From Pegoplata infirma (Eukaryota > Arthropoda > Insecta > Diptera > Anthomyiidae): a stretch of 64,000 bases of DNA. The position numbers and the translations under genes are program-made. Shown here one piece after another: positions 11,668 through 22,684 of the stretch (the stretch's first letter is position 1; the number at the start of each line of letters is the position of its first letter). The stretch lies in contig OY992537.1 in NCBI GenBank assembly GCA_963921195.1, positions 71,028,979-71,092,978 on the forward strand. Direction: 5' to 3'. Under the pieces are notes generated by a model. The model did no database searches. It was not told the DNA's origin and saw only the letters and a list, made by a program, of their open reading frames with translations.

Positions 11668-12184
11668 AGATTTTTTTTTTACAAAGAGGGTTGTGTGTAA
11701 ATTTTCGTTAACATTTTTAATATTAAGTAACATATTGAAAACCAAAAAAAAAATTTTCTTAAAAATTTGGTTTTATATCCAAAAAATTTTTTAAGATTTA
11801 CTTCGTAAATAAGGCCGTTAATAGCCAAATAAACGGGCATATGCACAGTTATGATTGACTATGTCTCTCATAAGCCATTTTTTATGATTGAACACTGTTC
11901 AATGAACAGTCATAACATTAATATTTTTCTACACAAACCAACAAAAAAATCAAAAATTTTACATTTTATTTGCAAATTTTAAGACGTGCTGCCGAAATAA
12001 ATAAAATTTTTGAATTTTGTTGTAGCTTTGTATAGAAAAATATTGACATTATGACTTTTCAGTCATAAAAACTCGCTTATGACAATCATAGCCAGCAGAC
12101 TTGTAAACTTTTATATGTATAAAAAATTTTATTTTTAAAAAATTTATTTTGATGCTAAAAGTCTAATAATCCGAAAAAAACTTT

Positions 12185-12550
12185 TCAATAAAGAATACAA
12201 TTTTTATCTTAGCTTCTTAAATATTCTCATATAGAAAAATAACCAATTTCTGAGATATTTGCCTTTAGAAAAATGTTCAGATTCTAAAACTCTTTGATAT
12301 AAAAATGTTGTTTTATTCTCAGATCGAATTTTCTATAAAATTATTTCAGATTCAGCATTTTTCACATAGAAAATGTCTCAGATTTTTAAACTTTATTTTA
12401 TAGAAATAATCCGAGATTCTGTGACATTCTTTCTATAAAAAAATGTTCCAAATTCTAATATTCTTTTCTTATAAAAAATTTCTCAAATAGTTTCTATATT
12501 TTTTGTATACAAAAATTTTCAGATCCTGAAACATATTTCGTAAAAGAAAA
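12185..12550 (+). repeat. Degenerate 35-bp repeats
   Basis: Diverged units such as CAGATTCTAAAACTCTTTGA and TCAGATTCAGCATTTTTCAC, in the same orientation as the main satellite. They end where the mini-me element begins at about 12558. Confidence 0.7.
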
Positions 12551-12557
12551 CTATACT

Positions 12558-13433
12558 AAACAAGTAGAAAAGCTAAATTCGACTTGGCCGAATCTATGAA
12601 TACCGTCCACAATGCCCATTTTAAGTGATAGTAAATTTTCTAACGTGAAAAAAATAACAGTTACGATTAGAAATATTTTATTTTGTGTAAAAAAATTTTT
12701 TTTAGTAATTTTTGAAAAAAAAAAATACTAATTTTTTTTTTGAGTGTAAATTTTTTTTGAGTGTTTTTTTTTTGAGAATTTTACATTCAAAAAATAATTT
12801 ACTAATTTTTTTTGAGTGTAAATTTTTTTCGAATTTTACATTAAAAAAAAATTTACTAATTTTTTTTTGAGTGTAAATTTTTTTTGAGTGTAAAATTTTT
12901 TTCGAGTGTATTTTTTTTTTTGTTTTGGTACAAAAATATTTTTGAGTGACAAAAATACGTTTTAAAATATTTTTGTGACTTACCAATGGTTTTAAAACAG
13001 GTTTAACTGGGTTTCACCACGTGAATTTAGGTGAAGCTAATCTGATATTCACGGTTTTGCTAATAACTTTTGATCCACTGGACCGATTTGGGTGAAATTC
13101 AATACCAACTAGGCTTGCTTATAACCACTGGACCGATTTCGCTGGATTGCAATACCAACCTGACCAGGTAAATGACAAACATATATGCCAAACTTCAGTA
13201 GCCTCTGTAAAGTCTTTCAAAAGTTAGCGTGTTTTCTACGGACGGACAGACAGACAGACAGACAGACGGACGGACGGACGGACGGACGGACGGACATCGC
13301 TAGATCGACTTAAAATCGATCGGGGATCATAAATATATATACTTTATGGGGTACTAGACTATATTTCGAGGTGTTACAAACAGAATGACAAACTTATATA
13401 TACCCTCTATCACTAGAGTGGAGGGTATAAAAA
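12558..13433 (+). mobile_element. mini-me/DINE-1-type repeat, copy 1
   Basis: From AAACAAGTAGAAAAGCTAAA through CGACTTGGCCGAATCTATGA to GGAGGGTATAAAAA. Near the end lies a GACA/GACG microsatellite (13240-13294), then a core reading ATCGCTAGATCGACTTAAAA, then a TA stretch (ATATATATACTTTATGGGG), which matches the mini-me plan known from flies. Such repeats are non-coding relatives of Helitron/Helentron elements. The middle is A/T homopolymer with TTTTTTTTGAGTGTAAATTT motifs, which produces a spurious Lys-rich open frame at 12702-12986. Confidence 0.8.
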
Positions 13434-13499
13434 GTATCAGTTTCTTTAACATTTTATGAAGAAATTTTGATACACTTTTCAAAAAATAAAATCTTAAAT

Positions 13500-13735
13500 T
13501 TTATAATAATATTTTTCTATAGAAAAAATGTACGGTTTTAATGCCATCTAATGTTTTTTAAGGCAATTTCTTAGATTCTCAAACATTTTTCATATAGAAA
13601 AATTATTATTGTTAGACACCATTTTAAAAGAAAAATTCCCATATTCAGAGACACATTTCCTATAGAAAAATTCTCAGAATCTTTCAACAAAAAAATTTTC
13701 AGATTCTGAGAGATTTTTCATACAAAATAGTTTTC
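13500..13735 (+). repeat. Degenerate 35-bp repeats
   Basis: Units such as TTCTCAGAATCTTTCAAC and CAGATTCTGAGAGATTTTTC with CTATAGAAAAA linkers. They are interrupted at 13736 by a MITE and resume at 14735, so the array predates that insertion. Confidence 0.75.
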
Positions 13736-14729
13736 TACACTCAAAAAAAACCATTAACTTAAACGTTGGAAAAATTTTCTTCAAAATAGTTTATAAATTT
13801 TCCCACAATTTAGTTAAATTTAACTAAAGTTTTGGAAATTTTCCCAACTTTTAGGAAAAAATGTTAGTTCATGGACTGTTAAATAGGCCATAAATTTCCT
13901 TAAATGGAATTCCCTAATACATGGAAAAAAATCTTTCCGCCAAAGAAATTTTCCCTTAATAAATGAAAAAAAAATCTTTATTTTTAAGACATATTTCTTA
14001 AAACAAAATTTAGTTCAAAAAATTCAGTTTTAGGACGTAATTTCCTACCAATTAGTTTATCATATTTATCTTCTTTAATTTGAGGAAGTTTTTTCCACAA
14101 GTTTAGTAAATTTTTCATTACATGAAATTGTTTAGTTAATTTATTTTTTTTTTTCATGCTTGTTTGTAGTTCACATTTTGTTTATTATTTGTAGTATATG
14201 AAAAAGAGAGTTTGGTCTTGTATAACAAGTAATAAATTTAATGTTTACATTTTTTTCTACACATGTATGTGTGAGGGAAAAAATAATATTTTAATCACAA
14301 CAAAGGCCTTGGCTTTGGCGTGTTTTCCCATAGTCTGGGAACAAACGTTGAAGACAAAGTCTTTGTTGTAATTTAACTTTAAAAACTAATGAAATTTATT
14401 ACTTGACCATAAGAAACAAACGTTTTTTTTATATTTTAAATAAAAAATGTACATAATGAGAATTCTGTGTGTATTCACATGCTATTCTAAAAATAAACCA
14501 ATAAAAATATGAAATTAACTAATTTTTAGGAAAAATGTCCTCATCAAAAATGTTTTTTAACTAAAAAATGGGAAATTTTTTTCCACTTTCTAGTTCAAAT
14601 TGGTCCTAATTTTTGAGAAAAATATGGACTAAAAAGTAGGAATACATGGTAATGGAGCTAAATCATTATCAATTTTCTTTGGATTTAGTTAATTTTCCCA
14701 TTTTTTAGTTAGTTTTTTTTCTGAGTGTA
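13736..14729. mobile_element. TACACTC-type MITE, 994 bp, copy 2 (complete)
   Basis: Starts TACACTCAAAAAAAACCATT and ends AGTTAGTTTTTTTTCTGAGTG followed by TA, giving inverted termini TACACTCARAAAAAAA. It is nearly identical to 6668-7621 and inserted into degenerate 35-bp repeats. It has one extra block (CAAAGTCTTTGTTGTAATTT near 14355) absent from copy 1. Non-coding. Confidence 0.88.
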
Positions 14730-14734
14730 TAAGA

Positions 14735-15000
14735 AAGTTCTAAAACATTTTTCCTTTGAGAAAATCATAGATTTTAATAAACTTTTCCTATAGAAAAATT
14801 CACAGATTCTAAAAGATTTTTTAAGCAAAGAAATCCTCATATTCTTTAAACTTTTTCCATAAAAAAAATTCTAAGATTCGAAAAAATATTTCCGCATAGA
14901 AATCAAGATTCAAAGACGTTTTTCCGGTAGAAATGTTATCCGACTCTGAGAAATTTATTTGTAGAAAAACTGTTTTCAGATTCTGAAACATTCTGAGTTA
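14735..15000 (+). repeat. Degenerate 35-bp repeats (continued)
   Basis: Continuation of the tract split by the MITE at 13736-14729, with units such as CACAGATTCTAAAAGATTTT and CAGATTCTGAAACATTCTGA. Confidence 0.7.
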
Positions 15001-15966
15001 TTTTTTTATACCCTCCACTCTAGTGATAGAGGGTATATATAAGTTTGTCATTCCGTTTGTAACACCTCGAAATATTGGTCTAGGACCCCATAACGTATAT
15101 ATATTCATGATCCTCGATCGATTTTAAGACGATCTAGCAATGTCCGTCCGTCCGTCCGTCCGTCCGTCTGTCCGTCTGTCTGTCTGTCTGTTGAAAACAC
15201 GCTAACTTTTGAAAGACTTTACGGAGGCTCCTGAAGTTTGGCATATATGTTGGGCATTTACCTGGTCAGGTTGGTATTGCAATCCAGCGAAATCGGTCCA
15301 GTGGTTCAAAAGTTATGAGCAAAAGACTGAATTTCGGCAAGGGGTTTTCGTGAATTTATGAGATAAAAAGCACTATAACTTTTGAAAAGCAATTCTGAGG
15401 ATGCTGAAGCTTGGCATATATATTTTTCGTTCCTTCAGCCTAGTTCGTGTTGAATTTCAGCCAAATCGGTCCAGTGGTTCAAAAGTTATTAGCTAAACCG
15501 TGAATTTCAGATTTGCGTCACCTTAAATTCACGTGTTGAAAACCCGTTAAACCTGATTTAAAAACATTGGTAAGTCACAAAAATATTTTAAAACGTATTT
15601 TTGTCACCCAAAAATATTTTTATACCAAAACAAAAAAAAAATACACTCGAAAAAAATTTTACACTCAAAAAAAATTTTACACTGGGTAAATCCATCTATA
15701 ACCATCCAATAAAATGAGCATTTTGGACATGACCCCTCTCAAACTTGATGAAACTTGGTAGACATATTGTATTCATGTAGGAAAAGAAAAACTCCAATTT
15801 TTGGGCCGCTGGACCAAATAGTTTCGGAGATAACAGGGTTTGAAAAATGAAAAAATCATAAATATCTTACTGAATGATACAAATCTCAGTGAAATCTCAT
15901 TTTAAAGGTAATGGGGTCCACATTAAAATAAAATTTTGCAAGATTTTTTTTGTTGATGCTTAAATG

Positions 15967-16272
15967 CAGACATGGGCGTTTATGATTACAATTGTGTAAT
16001 TGATTACAGTTTCAATTACAATTACATGTAATTAGTAATTGAGTTTTTTCAATTACAATTACAATTACAAGTAAAATTTAAAATTTTCAATTACTAATTA
16101 CATCTAATTGTAATTGAAACTGTAATCAATTACATAATGTAATCATTAACGCCCATGTCTGTAACTTACCCTAAAGTGCCCCTAGGGGAGCCAAATGTAT
16201 GACCGACCTTTCATGTAATTGTAATTGAAACTGTAATCAATTACACAACGTAATCATTAACGCCCATGTCTG
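15967..16272. mobile_element. hAT-type MITE, 306 bp, CAGACATGGGCGTT termini
   Basis: Ends CAGACATGGGCGTTTATGAT and its inverted counterpart ACGCCCATGTCTG, flanked by a perfect 8-bp duplication CTTAAATG (15959-15966, 16273-16280). The interior is made of alternating AATTACAATTACA and TGTAATTGTAATT words that can fold on themselves. It is nested in the left arm of the foldback element. Confidence 0.92.
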
Positions 16273-16943
16273 CTTAAATGTCATATTTAGGAAATCCGTG
16301 GTTTAAGATGAAATATCTCAAAAAAGGGTATTTTTAAATCTTTTGAAAAAATATATGTTAATTCTTTATCCCTTCTTTATACGTATGTTCAAACCGTAGA
16401 GTGGTATCTCAACTGGTTCTCGAGTTATGCAAAAAATTGTTACGCCGCATTTAAAAAAATTGTTATTTTCATGGTCAAATTTACAAAAAAATTTAAAGTT
16501 GACAAGTTAGTGATGCTCTTCTTCGATTCTAATAGGTTTTGGGATGCAGATTACGAATATGATCTTAAAGTTGCGAAATGAGCACTTGTTCTAGTGTTAT
16601 TTGCAAAAAAAATTGCATTTCTTAAAGTTGATGCATTTGTCATGCCACACTTTGTTTCTAATAGAAACAATAGATTTTGGGGTGAGGATAACGAATATGA
16701 TCTCAAAATTTCAAAATATGCAATTTTTCTGGAGTTTTTTGCGAAAAATTCGTACTTTTTTAAATTTTATTGCTACGTGATGCCGTACTTTGTTTCTAAT
16801 AGATTTTGGGACGAAGATCAGGAATATGATGTCGAAATTTTAAAATGAGCTTCTGGTTCTTGAGTTTTTTGCAAAAAAATTGCAAACTTTTTTTTTTTGC
16901 AAATATTTAAAAAAAAAACAGTTAATATTGCAATTTTAATATC

Positions 16944-17383
16944 TAGTGTCCGACCGAACGCACTTTTTCAGACCGAACCCGTACCCGAACCCGAACTTCG
17001 GTAAATTTTGCCAAGTTCGGCCGAACCCGAACCCGTACCCGAACTTTTTTTTTATTAAAAAATGTTGTTTTTGCAAATAGTTATGAAAAAAACAACTAAA
17101 AAATATGTTTTCTTTATTAGTTGTATACTTAAAAAAGTGGACAAATATAAATATAGCTCAAGTTGATTTTTTTTTTTGAAAAAAAAAATATATTTCTTTT
17201 AAACTATAGCCCGATTCTAGGTGTAAAGTTGTTGCACTGGTAATATGGCTTAATTTTAAGACGATAAAATGCAATACATTTTACGGTAAAGTTCGGCTAA
17301 AAGTTGACCGAATACCGAACAGTGGCCGAACGTCACTTTTTGCCGAACTCCGTAACCGAACCCGAACGTTCGGTCGGACACTA
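16944..17383. mobile_element. hAT-type MITE, 440 bp, TAGTGTCCGACCGAACG termini
   Basis: Ends TAGTGTCCGACCGAACG and CGTTCGGTCGGACACTA are perfect inverted repeats with a perfect 8-bp duplication TTAATATC (16936-16943, 17384-17391). Internal subterminal repeats of CCGAACCCGAAC type are present. It sits near the centre of the foldback element. Confidence 0.94.
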
Positions 17384-18339
17384 TTAATATCATATTCGCC
17401 TTCTGCTTAAAAAAATCTATTAGAATCGAAGAACAGCATCACTAACTCGTCAATTTTTAAAAGTTTTGTAAATTTTACCTTGAAAATAACAAATTTTTTC
17501 TAATGAGGCGTAACATTTTTTTGCATAACTCGAGAACCAGTTGAGATACCACTCTACGGTTTGAACATAAGTATAAAGAAGGGATAAAGGATTAACATAT
17601 ATTTTTTCAAAAGTTTTAAAAATACCCTTTTTTAAGATATTTCATCTTAAACCACGGATTTTCTATATATGACATTTAAGCATCAACACAAAAAATCTTG
17701 CTAAATTTTATTTTAATGTGGACCCCATTACCTTTAAAATGAGATATCACTGAGATTCATATCATTAAGATTGACAGAGATATGGTAAAAAACGTATGAC
17801 TACTTCAGTAAGATATTTATGATTTTTTCATTTTTCAAACCGTGGTATCTCCGGAGCTATTTGGTCCAGCGGCCCAAAAATTGGAATTTTTCTTTTCCTA
17901 CTTGAATACAACATTTAACCCAATTTTTATCCAGTTCTGAAAGGGTGATGCAGATCGGTCAGATGGTTATATATATTTTTACCCACTAAAAAAAAAAATT
18001 AGTAAATTATTTTTTTTTTTTCAAAAATTACTAAAAAAAAAATTTTTTACGCAAATTAAAATATTTCTAATCAAAACTGTAATTTTTTTCACGTTAGAAA
18101 ATTTACTATCACTTAAAATGGGCATTGTGGAGGGTATTCATAGATTCGGCCAAGTCGAATTTAACTTTTCTACTTGTTTTATACTAAAAAGTTATAAGAC
18201 ATTTTTCCTAAAATTTTAGATAATTTTTCAATTCAATTCACATTTAAGTTTCTCATATGAAATTTCATAACATTTTATCCTAAGGATGTAACAAATTTCT
18301 AAGTCACACATATAACTCTCCTTAGAGTTTTTTAACATC

Positions 18340-18510
18340 CTGGTCATTTTCTTTTATCGTTTTCTTTTCCCTTTCTTTTTTCCTTTTCGTTTCTTTCTTT
18401 TTTTCCTTTCCCTTTCTTTCTTTTTTTCCTTTTTTTCTTTCTTTTTTTTTTTTTTGAAATCGTTTTGGGGGGGAGAAATCCCATTCTCCCCCCCCCTGGA
18501 TCCGCGCCTG
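18340..18510. repeat. Polypyrimidine tract, C-run and right TIR of the 11.6-18.5 kb segment
   Basis: About 100 bases of C and T (TTTCCCTTTCTTTTTTCC and similar, 18350-18455), then G- and C-runs, then CCTGGATCCGCGCCTG. Read on the minus strand this is TIR, G-run, polypurine tract, the same order as at 56265-56440. Confidence 0.75.
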
Positions 18511-18517
18511 GTATACA

Positions 18518-19706
18518 TCACTGCTTATTTCTAATGTTATTAAAGAATTTTTGCATTTCGAAGAAATAGGGGCGTCTGTTAATGGTTAACCCAACAAAAG
18601 CCAGGAAATTATTCTTAGGCATAAAATAAAACTTACTTTAGCTCAAAAATCTGTATATTTTAAGTTTATCCTGAATGAATGTAGGGTATTAACAAAATGA
18701 GGAACAGAAAAGTGGCAATTTACTTACAGCGCCATCATAAAAATTAAATTCAAAAGAAAAAAAAAAAAACAGTTTCTAAAAGGAATCAATAGCAGCACTT
18801 GCATCAGTTACTGCAGCAAAAAAAAAAAACAGGTAGCAATTCATACAATATTACCTTTTATTATTTATTAATAACATTATTTATTGTTTCATGGTGTTCA
18901 TGTGAATTGGTTTTATTGAATTAAATGAATTTATGACTTTTGAGTACTTCCAACACCACTACTGCGCTAGACATGACTCCACTAGACACTTTTTTTATTT
19001 GGCTCCGCTAAAGAATTGGTGGCAGTAGTATAGCAGAAGTAACAAAAAGCCATATAATACCCCCACAAAATTTTCTTAGCTCATTCGGTAGCAGTAGTAG
19101 TAGCAGCAGCAGCATTACCAGCAGTCAAATACGTGTTGTATGTGTTTTGTTAAAGTTTTCTATATTAATATTTCTAAGCATCTTATAACACCATTGGAGT
19201 CATTGGAACATGCCATGATTTTTAGTGATGTTGGTTGGTTGGTGGTAGTAGTGGTGTTGGTTGTAATAAACATTAAAATCTATACAGTTCATAGTGATGT
19301 CTGAAAGACTTACGGTTAGGTGCCAAACAAAGGCCATTGGGTCGTTTAGAAGTGCATTTTGAAGTAGTTATACAAAGTTGAAGAAAAATCAAACGGTAGT
19401 TAAAGTTTTTTTTTAATTTTTTTTATTTCAATTGAATGCATAAAAAGAAATTGCGCAAAAAAATCAATTCTTAAATAATATAAAATAATGATGGTCATAA
19501 ATATTATTATGAAATATGTTTAAACTTGAAAAAAATATTTTTTACAAAAAAAAATAGTTTCGGTAATATCAAGCAATCAAATACAAAGTATACAGAAAAG
19601 GGCTTAAAATTTAAAGTTATAACATAAATAAATAGTAAAGGCATTTTAAGTTTAAATAATATTTTGGTTCAAACAAAAAATTGAGTTCATACTATTATAA
19701 TATTTA
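18518..19706. other. Apparently low-copy DNA with AGC/AGT simple repeats
   Basis: No TIRs or satellite words. Short trinucleotide runs occur (GTAGTAGTAGCAGCAGCAGC near 19095; GGTGGTAGTAGTGGTG near 19240). No protein-coding exon is recognised. It is probably ancestral host DNA, possibly intronic. Confidence 0.45.
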
Positions 19707-19935
19707 CTAGCTGAAGTGCCCGGTGTTTCCAGGGTCTTCGCAATTATAGCTTAAACTAAAAAATATTTTGTAAACTTAATTATGTTGGTTTGACACATTC
19801 TGCGGAAAACTCAATCAAGAATTGCCAAAAAATCTGAAAAAAAGTGGTTCGACGAGTTTAAATTAATTTTCAAAAAAAAGTCGATTATCAGTTAAAATTA
19901 TAAATTTTTTCTAAGTTATATATTTAAGTATACAC

Positions 19936-20646
19936 TAGTGTTTGGGAATTCCCGGACTTTTCAATTTCCCGGAAACGGGAAAAAAATAATTTATTTCCCG
20001 GGATTCCCGGGAATCCCGGGAAATATTCATTGTTAATATAAATCATAAATAACATTAAAATTTGACCAACTTTTTATTAAAAACTGTTTTATTACAGATA
20101 AACAACTAATTAAGACATAAAAAATGAAAAACTAAAAGTTAAAAATCCTGAAATACAATAAAACAAAACAAAAAAAAATATTGCAACTTTTTTACCCACC
20201 AAAAATCGCAAAAATATCTAAAAATCGCAAAAAATTTTAAACTGCGTTATTCGAGCAAAATGAAAATGTTAATTTTAGGTATAAAATTTTTATATATTTT
20301 TGACAGTCTTAGCAAAATTATCATTAACCGACTTATATTTTTTGACTTTTTAATTTTTTTTATGATATTTTTATACTTTTTACCCTTGGTCAGTTTTCCT
20401 ATGAATATATATTTGCACTGTTCTTCCAAATAGAAAAAATACAAAAAATAGCAAATGTAATTACACCTGTATGTAAAAAATATTAAAAATTAAATTAAAA
20501 TAAACGTTTTTTATGTAAAATGGTTTATATTATAAAATTCCCGGATTTCCCGGGAAAAAATAAAAAAATTCCCGGGAATTCCCGTCAGTGTTTTCCCGGG
20601 AATTCCCGGGAAATACGACCCGGGAATTCCCGGACCCCAAACACTA
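19936..20646. mobile_element. hAT-type MITE, 711 bp, TAGTGTTTGGG termini, copy 1
   Basis: Ends TAGTGTTTGGGAATTCCCGG and CCCCAAACACTA, flanked by a perfect 8-bp duplication GTATACAC (19928-19935, 20647-20654). Multiple CCCGGGAATTCCCGGG palindromes lie within 100 bp of each end. The AT-rich middle has no transposase; the open frame at 20247-20444 is AT-biased noise. A second copy is at 50157-50905. Confidence 0.95.
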
Positions 20647-20648
20647 GT

Positions 20649-21105
20649 ATACACACAAAAAAAACTTTGTCAAATTACTAGGAAAAGTCTCGTAATCCCA
20701 TTTTACCAATATTTGAGAGTTTTCCTTGTATTTAACAAATCGAAATTTAATTTTTTTTTGTAATTTTACAATTGTTTTTGTAATTTTACAAATTTCCAAG
20801 ATAATTTTACAAAAAAAATCTAGTAAATTCACGAGAATTCTTTGTAATTTTAATTGCGCCAAAAATCTGAAAATTTACTATTTTATTGGTAAAAAGCTTG
20901 TAAAATTACAAAATTATTGGTAAAAAGCTTGTAAAATTACTTATTGTTAGAATTCTCGTAAAATAGGAGGTAGCAAAAAATCTAGTATAATTACGAAACC
21001 TCCTTGTAAATTTTATCGTGTCAAAAAATTTGTAAATTTACAATTTAATGGTAAAAACCTTGTAAAATTACAAAATTATTGGTAAAAATCTTGTAAAATT
21101 ACTAC
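20649..21105. mobile_element. TACAC-type MITE fragment (family of 46870-47411)
   Basis: Starts TACACACAAAAAAAACTTTG immediately after the hAT MITE and shares with 46870-47411 the words GTAAAATTACAAAATTATTG and GTCTCGTAATCC. The right end (TTTTTGAGTGTA) is missing. The many TTGTAAAATTAC units are internal tandem repeats. Confidence 0.7.
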
Positions 21106-21240
21106 GGTCAATGAAAACAATACCACGATCTTATTGTAAGTTGAGGTCCGATGATTATTCATGCCAAATTTGAGAAAAATCCGTTAGGAATTGCAAATTT
21201 GAATACAGAACAAACAGAAAACGAGTTTTATAGATATAGA

Positions 21241-21732
21241 TACACTCTAAAAAACGCATGTAAACTTACTATTATAAATTGGGTAAATTTTTGTTGAATA
21301 GCACGCATTATGTGTTAATATAAACACTAAATGCGTATAATAAATTCAAACCAATTAAACACAGCAAATTAAAAATATTATCCATTAATTCAAATATTTT
21401 ACACACAAATGCGTAAATAAAATTGTCGAACAACATACACACACACATGTTAAATAACTAAAACGCCAGATAAAAGTATAAGCTTCCGTAGCGTAGTGGT
21501 TAAGAAGTGTACTTTCAAATCAGAAGGTGTCGAGTTCGATGCTGGCTGGCGCCGTATGTTTTTTTTTGTTTTTTTTTTGTTATATTTTACTCACCTCTTT
21601 TTTATTTAAATTGACCACATGCGGTCAATTTATTCAATTTACACATTCAGAGTAAAATTACCCAATTTATAGTAGGAGTCCAGTTTCCTACTATTAATTG
21701 GGTAAATTTCAACAAATTTTGATTAGAGTGTA
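21241..21732. mobile_element. TACACTC-type MITE, 492 bp, carrying a tRNA-like module
   Basis: Termini TACACTCTAAAAAACGCATG and TTTTGATTAGAGTGTA; subterminal blocks AATTGGGTAAATTT occur inverted near both ends. The centre contains a G/C-richer tRNA-like block (21482-21552). It abuts the Helitron-like element exactly at 21240/21241. Confidence 0.8.
21482..21552 (+). other. tRNA-like sequence (A and B box), probably not functional
   Basis: GCTTCCGTAGCGTAGTGGTT resembles the 5' half of a valine-type tRNA, with a good A box (TAGCGTAGTGG) and, 40 bases on, a B-box-like GAGTTCGATGC. The 3' end does not pair with the GCTTCCG acceptor strand and the T stem has mismatches, so it should not be charged as a tRNA. 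It could still bind TFIIIC, which is inference. The same ~160-bp module is found in the unrelated-ended MITE at 22137-22840. Confidence 0.65.
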
Positions 21733-21789
21733 TTTTATTCAATTTTATTAATTTCGCTCTTCAGGCATTTCGCGGCAATTGCTCCTAAT

Positions 21790-22030
21790 ACACCGTCCGA
21801 CAAAAATTAAAAAAATTCGTTGAACACGAACTGGACAATATAAGTTTGAAACTAGAGACTGCATTAACATCTTTTCATTTGGTAATCCTGTTTCCTTTTA
21901 AAAGGAAATCAAAGTTTAGAGGGATTCAATTTTATAAAATATTTTTTTATTATTTGTACTTATCCTAGAATGCCACTAGTGATAGCAAATCAAAGAGGAG
22001 ATCTCCCCTTATTTTCTTATTTCATTATTT
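21790..22030. mobile_element. Single arm of the ACACCGTCCGACA foldback family
   Basis: Starts ACACCGTCCGACAAAAATTA and follows the reverse complement of the right arm of 5691-6290 (GAACACGAACTGG, GTTTGAAACTAGAGACT, TCCTTTTAAAAGGA) for about 240 bp, then stops at a C-rich stretch. The second arm is absent. Confidence 0.7.
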
Positions 22031-22136
22031 TAAACCCCCCTCCCCCCAAGAAACGCCCCTGAATTTAAAGATAAAAAATTCGGCACAACCGAATATAACA
22101 ATTTCACTTATTTTTTTTCAGTTAAATACTTTTAAC
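22030..22136. repeat. C-run and mini-me end fragment
   Basis: CCCCCCTCCCCCCAAGAAACG, then GATAAAAAATTCGGCACAAC and CGAATATAACA, matching the tail of the mini-me copy at 43459-43978 (AAAGATTCGGCACAGCC). Only the last ~60 bp of that element are present. Confidence 0.6.
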
Positions 22137-22442
22137 TACACTCAAAAGAAAAACTCTGTCAAAAAATCTGTAAAACGACATTCAATTTGAATTAGCAATC
22201 TTTTTCAGTTAAATACTTTTAACTACACTCAAAAGAAAAACTCTGTCAAAAAATCTGTAAAACGACTTTCAATTTGAATAAGCAATCTTTTACCAGATTG
22301 TTCTGCTGAGAAGGATATTTTTACTAAAATCTCTGTCATTCAGTTTAAGAAAATAACAGACATTTTACTATGTTTATACTGATTTTGTTTGCTGAATTTC
22401 CATATTTTTTCAAGAAATTTTTTTATATAAAAAAAAGCAGAA

Positions 22443-22552
22443 CAGATTGTTCTGCTGAAATCAGCAGATTGTTCTGCTGAAATCAGCAGGTTATTCTGCT
22501 CAAATCAGCAGATTGTTCTGCTAAAATCAGCAGATTTTTCTGCTAAAATCAG
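22443..22552 (+). repeat. 22-bp minisatellite, five units
   Basis: Five tandem units of CAGATTGTTCTGCTGAAATC plus AG. Each contains the complementary words TCTGCTGA and TCAGCAGA, so the tract can form multiple hairpins. Confidence 0.9.
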
Positions 22553-22612
22553 ACTTCTCTGCTGTCGAACAACACACATGTTTAATAACTAAAACGCCAG
22601 ATAAAAGTATAA

Positions 22613-22684
22613 GCTTCCGTAGCGTAGTGGTTAACAAGTGTACTTTCAAATCGGAAGGTGGCGAGTTCGATGCTGGCTGGCGGC
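22613..22684 (+). other. tRNA-like sequence, second copy
   Basis: GCTTCCGTAGCGTAGTGGTT then AACAAGTGTACTTTCAAATC, with B-box-like GAGTTCGATGC. It is over 90% identical to 21482-21552 and shares the upstream words ACTAAAACGCCAGATAAAAG and a downstream T-rich tail. Same reservations: no acceptor pairing. Confidence 0.65.

Larger units (their letters stand above)
15684..17984. mobile_element. Foldback element, arms ~0.7 kb, with two nested hAT MITEs
   Basis: The ends GGGTAAATCCATCTATAACC and (reverse complement) GGGTAAAAATATATATAACC are imperfect inverted repeats. The arms continue inward and share blocks such as TTTTTGGGCCGCTGGACCAA, GTGGACCCCATTACC in complementary forms, and GAGATACCACTCTACGG. 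The flanking bases ACT occur on both sides (15681-15683, 17985-17987). Without the two nested MITEs it is about 1.54 kb. A short in-frame duplication at 16594-16848 makes an 84-codon open frame of no recognisable family; I do not call it a gene. Confidence 0.78.
15003..18180 (-). mobile_element. mini-me/DINE-1-type repeat, copy 2, split by a foldback element
   Basis: The reverse-orientation counterpart of 12558-13433: TATACCCTCCACTCTAGTGA at the left, the TA stretch and core, a GTCC/GTCT microsatellite (15140-15190), and at the right GACTTGGCCGAA-complement and CTACTTGTTTTATA. A 2.3-kb foldback element occupies 15684-17984; removing it leaves ~880 bp, the same size as copy 1. Copies 1 and 2 form an inverted pair about 1.6 kb apart. 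Confidence 0.8.
11624..18510. mobile_element. 6.9-kb segment bounded by hAT-like TIRs (CAGGCGCGGATCCAGG)
   Basis: Left end CAGGCGCGGATCCAGG (11624-11639); the reverse complement of the right end (18495-18510) is identical over 16 bp. The flanks carry a 7-bp direct duplication GTATACA (11617-11623 and 18511-18517). This is what a single hAT-type insertion would leave. The interior holds no transposase but degenerate 35-bp repeats, two inverted mini-me elements, a foldback element and two hAT MITEs. Next to each TIR is a G-run (C-run at the right), and at the right end a polypyrimidine tract. An alternative is two separate insertions of related ends; the matching TSD argues against it. Confidence 0.7.
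19707..21240 (-). mobile_element. Helitron-like non-autonomous element with two nested insertions
   Basis: On the minus strand it begins TCTATATCTATAAAACTCG (5' TC) and ends GGGCACTTCAGCTAG (3' CTAG), with host A before and T after, the Helitron A/T insertion signature with no target duplication. The related copy at 39511-40892 has the same ends. Its interior is broken by a hAT MITE at 19936-20646 and a TACAC-type MITE fragment at 20649-21105. Non-coding. Confidence 0.7.

Noticed and set aside
12702..12986. 94-codon Lys/Phe-rich frame
   Set aside because: It comes from A/T homopolymers in the mini-me element; composition is not protein-like.
16594..16848. 84-codon frame with an internal duplication
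   Set aside because: It arises from two direct repeats in the foldback arm (RFWGEDNEYD / RFWDEDQEYD). The repetition is at DNA level and no domain is recognisable.
21482..21552. Functional tRNA gene
   Set aside because: A and B boxes are good, but the acceptor stem does not pair and the T stem is mismatched. The same holds for 22613, 38654 and 58302. Reported as tRNA-like.
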